Shown here: positions 60,601 to 64,000 of the stretch, in pieces
Numbering within the stretch: the first letter of the stretch is position 1
Layout: each line of letters starts with the position of its first letter
Origin: Branchinecta lynchi
Taxonomy: Eukaryota > Arthropoda > Branchiopoda > Anostraca > Branchinectidae
Direction of reading: 5' to 3'
Length of the DNA: 64,000 nt
NCBI GenBank assembly: GCA_023053575.1
Contig: JAKZAP010000056.1
Coordinates: 61,909 to 125,908, forward strand
Notes under the pieces: generated by a model
Told to the model about the DNA's origin: nothing
Databases searched by the model: none
The model's input: the letters and a program-made list of their open reading frames with translations, nothing else
Made by a program: the position numbers and the translations under genes

Positions 60601-63600
60601 GAAAACCAACCTTGCGGGAAAACCAACCTTGGGTGAAAACAAAGCTTGTGGGAAAACAAACCTTGTGGGGAAACAAACCTTTCGGGAAAACCAACCTTGT
60701 GGGAAAACAAACCTTGTGGGAAAACAAACCTTGTGAGAAAACAATCCTTGTGGGAAAACAAACCTTGTGGGGAAACAAACCTTTCGGGAAAACCAACCTT
60801 GTGGGAAAACCAACCTTGTGGGGAAACAAACCTTTCAGGAAAACCAACCTTGTGGGAAAACAAACCTTGGGGGAAAACAAACCTTGTGGGAAAACAAACC
60901 TTGTGGGGAAACAAACCTAGTGGGAAAACAAACCTTGTGAGAAAACAATCCTTGTGGGAAAACAAACCATGTGGGGAAACAAACCTTGCGGGAAAACCAA
61001 CCTTGTGGGGAAACAAACCTTTCGGGAAAACCAACCTTGTGGGAAAACCAACCTTGTGGGGAAACAAACCTTTCGGCAAAACCAACCTTGTGGGAAAACA
61101 AACCTTTCGGGAAAACCAACCTTGTGGGAAAACAAACCTTGTGGGAAAACAAACCTTGTGGGAAAACAAACCCTGCGGGAAAACCAACCTTGTGGGAAAA
61201 CCCACCTTGTGGGGAAACAAACCTTTCGGGAAAACTAACCTTGTGGGAAAACAAACCCTGCGGGAAAACCAACCTTGTGGGAAAACAAACCCTGCGGGAA
61301 AACCAACCTTGTGGGAAAACCAACCTTGCGGGAAAGCGAACCTTTTGGGAAAACCAACACAGTGGGAAAACAAACCTTGTGAGAAAACAATCCTTGTGGG
61401 AAAACAAACCTTGTGGGGAAACAAACCTTGTGGGGAAACAAACCTTGTGGGAAAACTAACCTTGTGGGAAAACAAACCTTGCGGGAAAACTAACCTTGTG
61501 GGAAAACAAACCCTGCGGGAAAACCAACTTTGTGGGAAAACCAACCTTGTGGCGAAACAAACCTTTCGGGAAAACCAACCTTGTGGGAAAACAAACCTTG
61601 TGGGAAAACAAACCTTGTGGGAAAACAAACCTTATGGGGAAAGCAACCCTGCGGGAAAACCAACCTTGTGGGAAAACCAACCTTGTGGGAAAGCGAACCT
61701 TTTGGGAAAACCAACACAGTGGGAAAACAAACCTTGTGGGAAAACAAACCTTATGGGGAAAGCAACCTTGCGGGGAAACCAACCTTGTGGGAAAACAAAC
61801 CTTGTGGGAAAACAAACCTTGTGGGAAAACAAACCTTGTGGGAAAACAAACCTTATGGGAAAACAAACCTTCTGGGGAAACAGACCTTGTGGGAAAACCA
61901 ACCTTGCGGGAAAGCGAACCTTTTGGGAAAACCAACACGGTAGGAAAACAAACCTTGTGGGAAAACCAACCTTGCGGGAAAACCAACCTTGGGTGAAAAC
62001 AAAGCTTGTGGGAAAACAAACCTTGTGGGGAAACAAACCTTTCGGGAAAACCAACCTTGTGGGAAAACAAACCTTGTGGGAAAACAAAACTTGTGAGAAA
62101 ACAATCCTTGTGGGAAAACAAACCTTGTGGGAAAACCAACCTTGTGGGGAAACAAACCTTTCGGGAAAACCAACCTTGTGGGAAAACCAACCTTGTGGGG
62201 AAACAAACCTTTCGGGAAAACCAACCTTGTGGGAAAACAAACCTTGGGGGAAAACAAACCTTGTGGGAAAACAAACCTTGTGGGGAAATAAACCTAGTGG
62301 GAAAACAAACCTTGTGAGAAAACAATCCTTGTGGGAAAACAAACCTTGTGGGGAAACAAACCTTGCGGGAAAACCAACCTTGTGGGGAAACAATCCTTCG
62401 GGAAAACCAACCTTGTGGGAAAACCAGCCTTGTGGGGAAAGAAACCTTTCGGGAAAACCAACCTTGTGGGGAAACAAACCTTTCGGGAAAACCAACCTTG
62501 TGGGAAAACAAACCTTGTGGGAAAACAAACCTTGTGGGAAAACAAACCCTGCGGGAAAACCAACCTTGTGGGAAAACCCACCTTGTGGGGAAACAAACCT
62601 TTCGGGAAAACTAACCTTGTGGGAAAACAAACCCTGCGGGAAAACCAACCTTGTGGGAAAACAAACCCTGCGGGAAAACCAACCTTGTGGAAAACCAACC
62701 TTGCGGGAAAGCGAACCTTTTGGGAAAACCAACACAGTGGGAAAACAAACCTTGTGAGAAAACAATCCTTGTGGGAAAACAAACCTTGTGGGGAAACAAA
62801 CCTTGTGGGGAAACAAACCTTGTGGGAAAACTAACCTTGTGGGAAAACAAACCTTGCGGGAAAACTAACCTTGTGGGAAAACAAACCCTGCGGGAAAACC
62901 AACTTTGTGGGAAAACCAACCTTGTGGGGAAACAAACCTTTCGGGAAAACCAACCTTGTGGGAAAAAAAACCTTGTGGGAAAACAAACCTTGTGGGAAAA
63001 CAAACCTTATGGGGAAAGCAACCCTGCGGGAAAACCAACCTTGTGGGAAAACCGACCTTGTGGGAAAGCGAACCTTTTGGGAAAACCAACACAGTGGGAA
63101 AACAAACCTTGTGGGAAAACCAACCTTGCGGGAAAACCAACCTTGTGGGAAAACAAACCTTGTGGGAAAACAAACCTTGTGGGAAAACAAACCTTGTGGG
63201 AAAACAAACCTTATGGGAAAACAAACCTTGTGGGGAAACAAACCTTGTGGGAAAACCAACCTTGCGGGAAAGCGAACCTTTTGGGAAAAGCAACACAGTG
63301 GGAAAACAAACCTTGTGGGAAAACCAACCTTGCGGGAAAACCAACTTTGGGTGAAAACAAAGCTTGTGGGAAAACAAACCTTGTGGGAAAACCAAAATAG
63401 TGGGAAAAACAACCTTGTGGGAAAACCAACCTTGCGGGAAAGCGAACCTTTTGGGAAAACCAACACAGTGGGAAAACAAACCTTGTGGGAAAACCAACCT
63501 TGCGGGAAAACCAACCTTGTGGGAAAACCAACCTTGTGGGAAAACAAACCTTGTGGGAAAACAAACCTTGTGGGAAAACAAACCTTGTGGGAAAACAAAC

Positions 63601-64000
63601 CTTATGGGAAAACAAACCTTGCGGGAAAGCGAACCTTTTGGGAAAACCAACACAGTGGGAAAACAAACCTTGTGGGAAAACCAACCTTGCGGGAAAACCA
63701 ACCTTGTGGGAAAACCAACCTTGTGGGAAAACAAACCTTGTGGGAAAACCAACCTTGCGGGAAAACCAACCTTGTGGGAAAACAAACCTTGAGGGAAAAC
63801 AAACCTTGTGGGAAAACCAACCTAGTGGGAAAAACAACCTTGTGGGAAAACCAACCTTATGGGGAAAGCAACCCTACGGGAAAACCAACCTTGTGGGAAA
63901 ACCAACCTTGTGGGAAAGCGAACCTTTTGGGAAAAACCAACACAGTGGGAAAACAAACCTTGTGGGAAAACCAACCTTGCGGGAAAGCGAACCTTTTGGG

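Larger units (their letters stand above)
46553..64000 (+). repeat. 17-bp satellite array, forward orientation, segment 3
   Basis: 17.4 kb of forward monomers to the window edge. Units at 54545, 56296, 57673 and 60971 share the same variant order and are offset by 1751, 1377 and 3298 bp, all multiples of 17 (103, 81 and 194 monomers). One short patch at 51614-51633 does not fit the monomer well. A 953-codon frame at 55971-58832 consists entirely of monomers. No gene is supported. Confidence 0.97.

Noticed and set aside
1..64000. Telomeric repeat
   Set aside because: The unit is 17 bp and bears no TTAGGG-like or other known telomere motif; it is interrupted and partly inverted.

Overview
The window is eukaryotic repeat-rich DNA. 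About 85% of it (roughly 54.7 of 64 kb) is one tandem satellite with a 17-bp monomer, consensus GGGAAAACAAACCTTGT. The rest is two mobile elements inserted into that satellite. There is no host gene, rRNA, tRNA or CRISPR array. The kingdom is inferred from a Penelope-type reverse transcriptase, an LTR retroelement with TATA and AATAAA-like signals, and kilobase-scale higher-order satellite structure. Nothing fixes the species; an animal or other non-plant eukaryote is a guess from the Penelope element.

Layout: 1-36733 is satellite, including a 1166-bp block in reverse orientation (2862-4027). 36734-40314 is a 3.58-kb Penelope-like element (PLE) on the minus strand, bounded by a 14-bp target duplication. 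40315-40797 is satellite. 40798-46552 is a 5755-bp LTR retroelement with two 507-bp LTRs that differ at one base, a 4-bp target duplication and no pol genes. 46553-64000 is satellite again. Removing either insert together with one target-site copy restores normal array sequence.

The PLE has a proline/threonine-rich ORF1 (289 aa) with a basic tail, and an ORF2 reverse transcriptase that ends where a GIY-YIG endonuclease would normally start. ORF2 has no in-frame ATG before the catalytic core. The LTR element has one substantial ORF, a 294-residue protein of unknown family with a basic middle and an acidic/aromatic C-terminus, in a 4.7-kb internal region. Its TATA box, poly(A) signal and polypurine tract all point to minus-strand orientation, so replication would need enzymes from elsewhere.

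The satellite monomer has no stop codon in any of the six frames, so the array produces hundreds of long, meaningless open frames; none is annotated as a gene. Array structure includes a dimer anchor (aagcgaaccttttgg followed by accaacacagtgg), a 255-bp (15-monomer) unit, tandem duplications with offsets of 544, 1079, 1224 and 1836 bp, and off-register marker variants that trace longer segmental copies.
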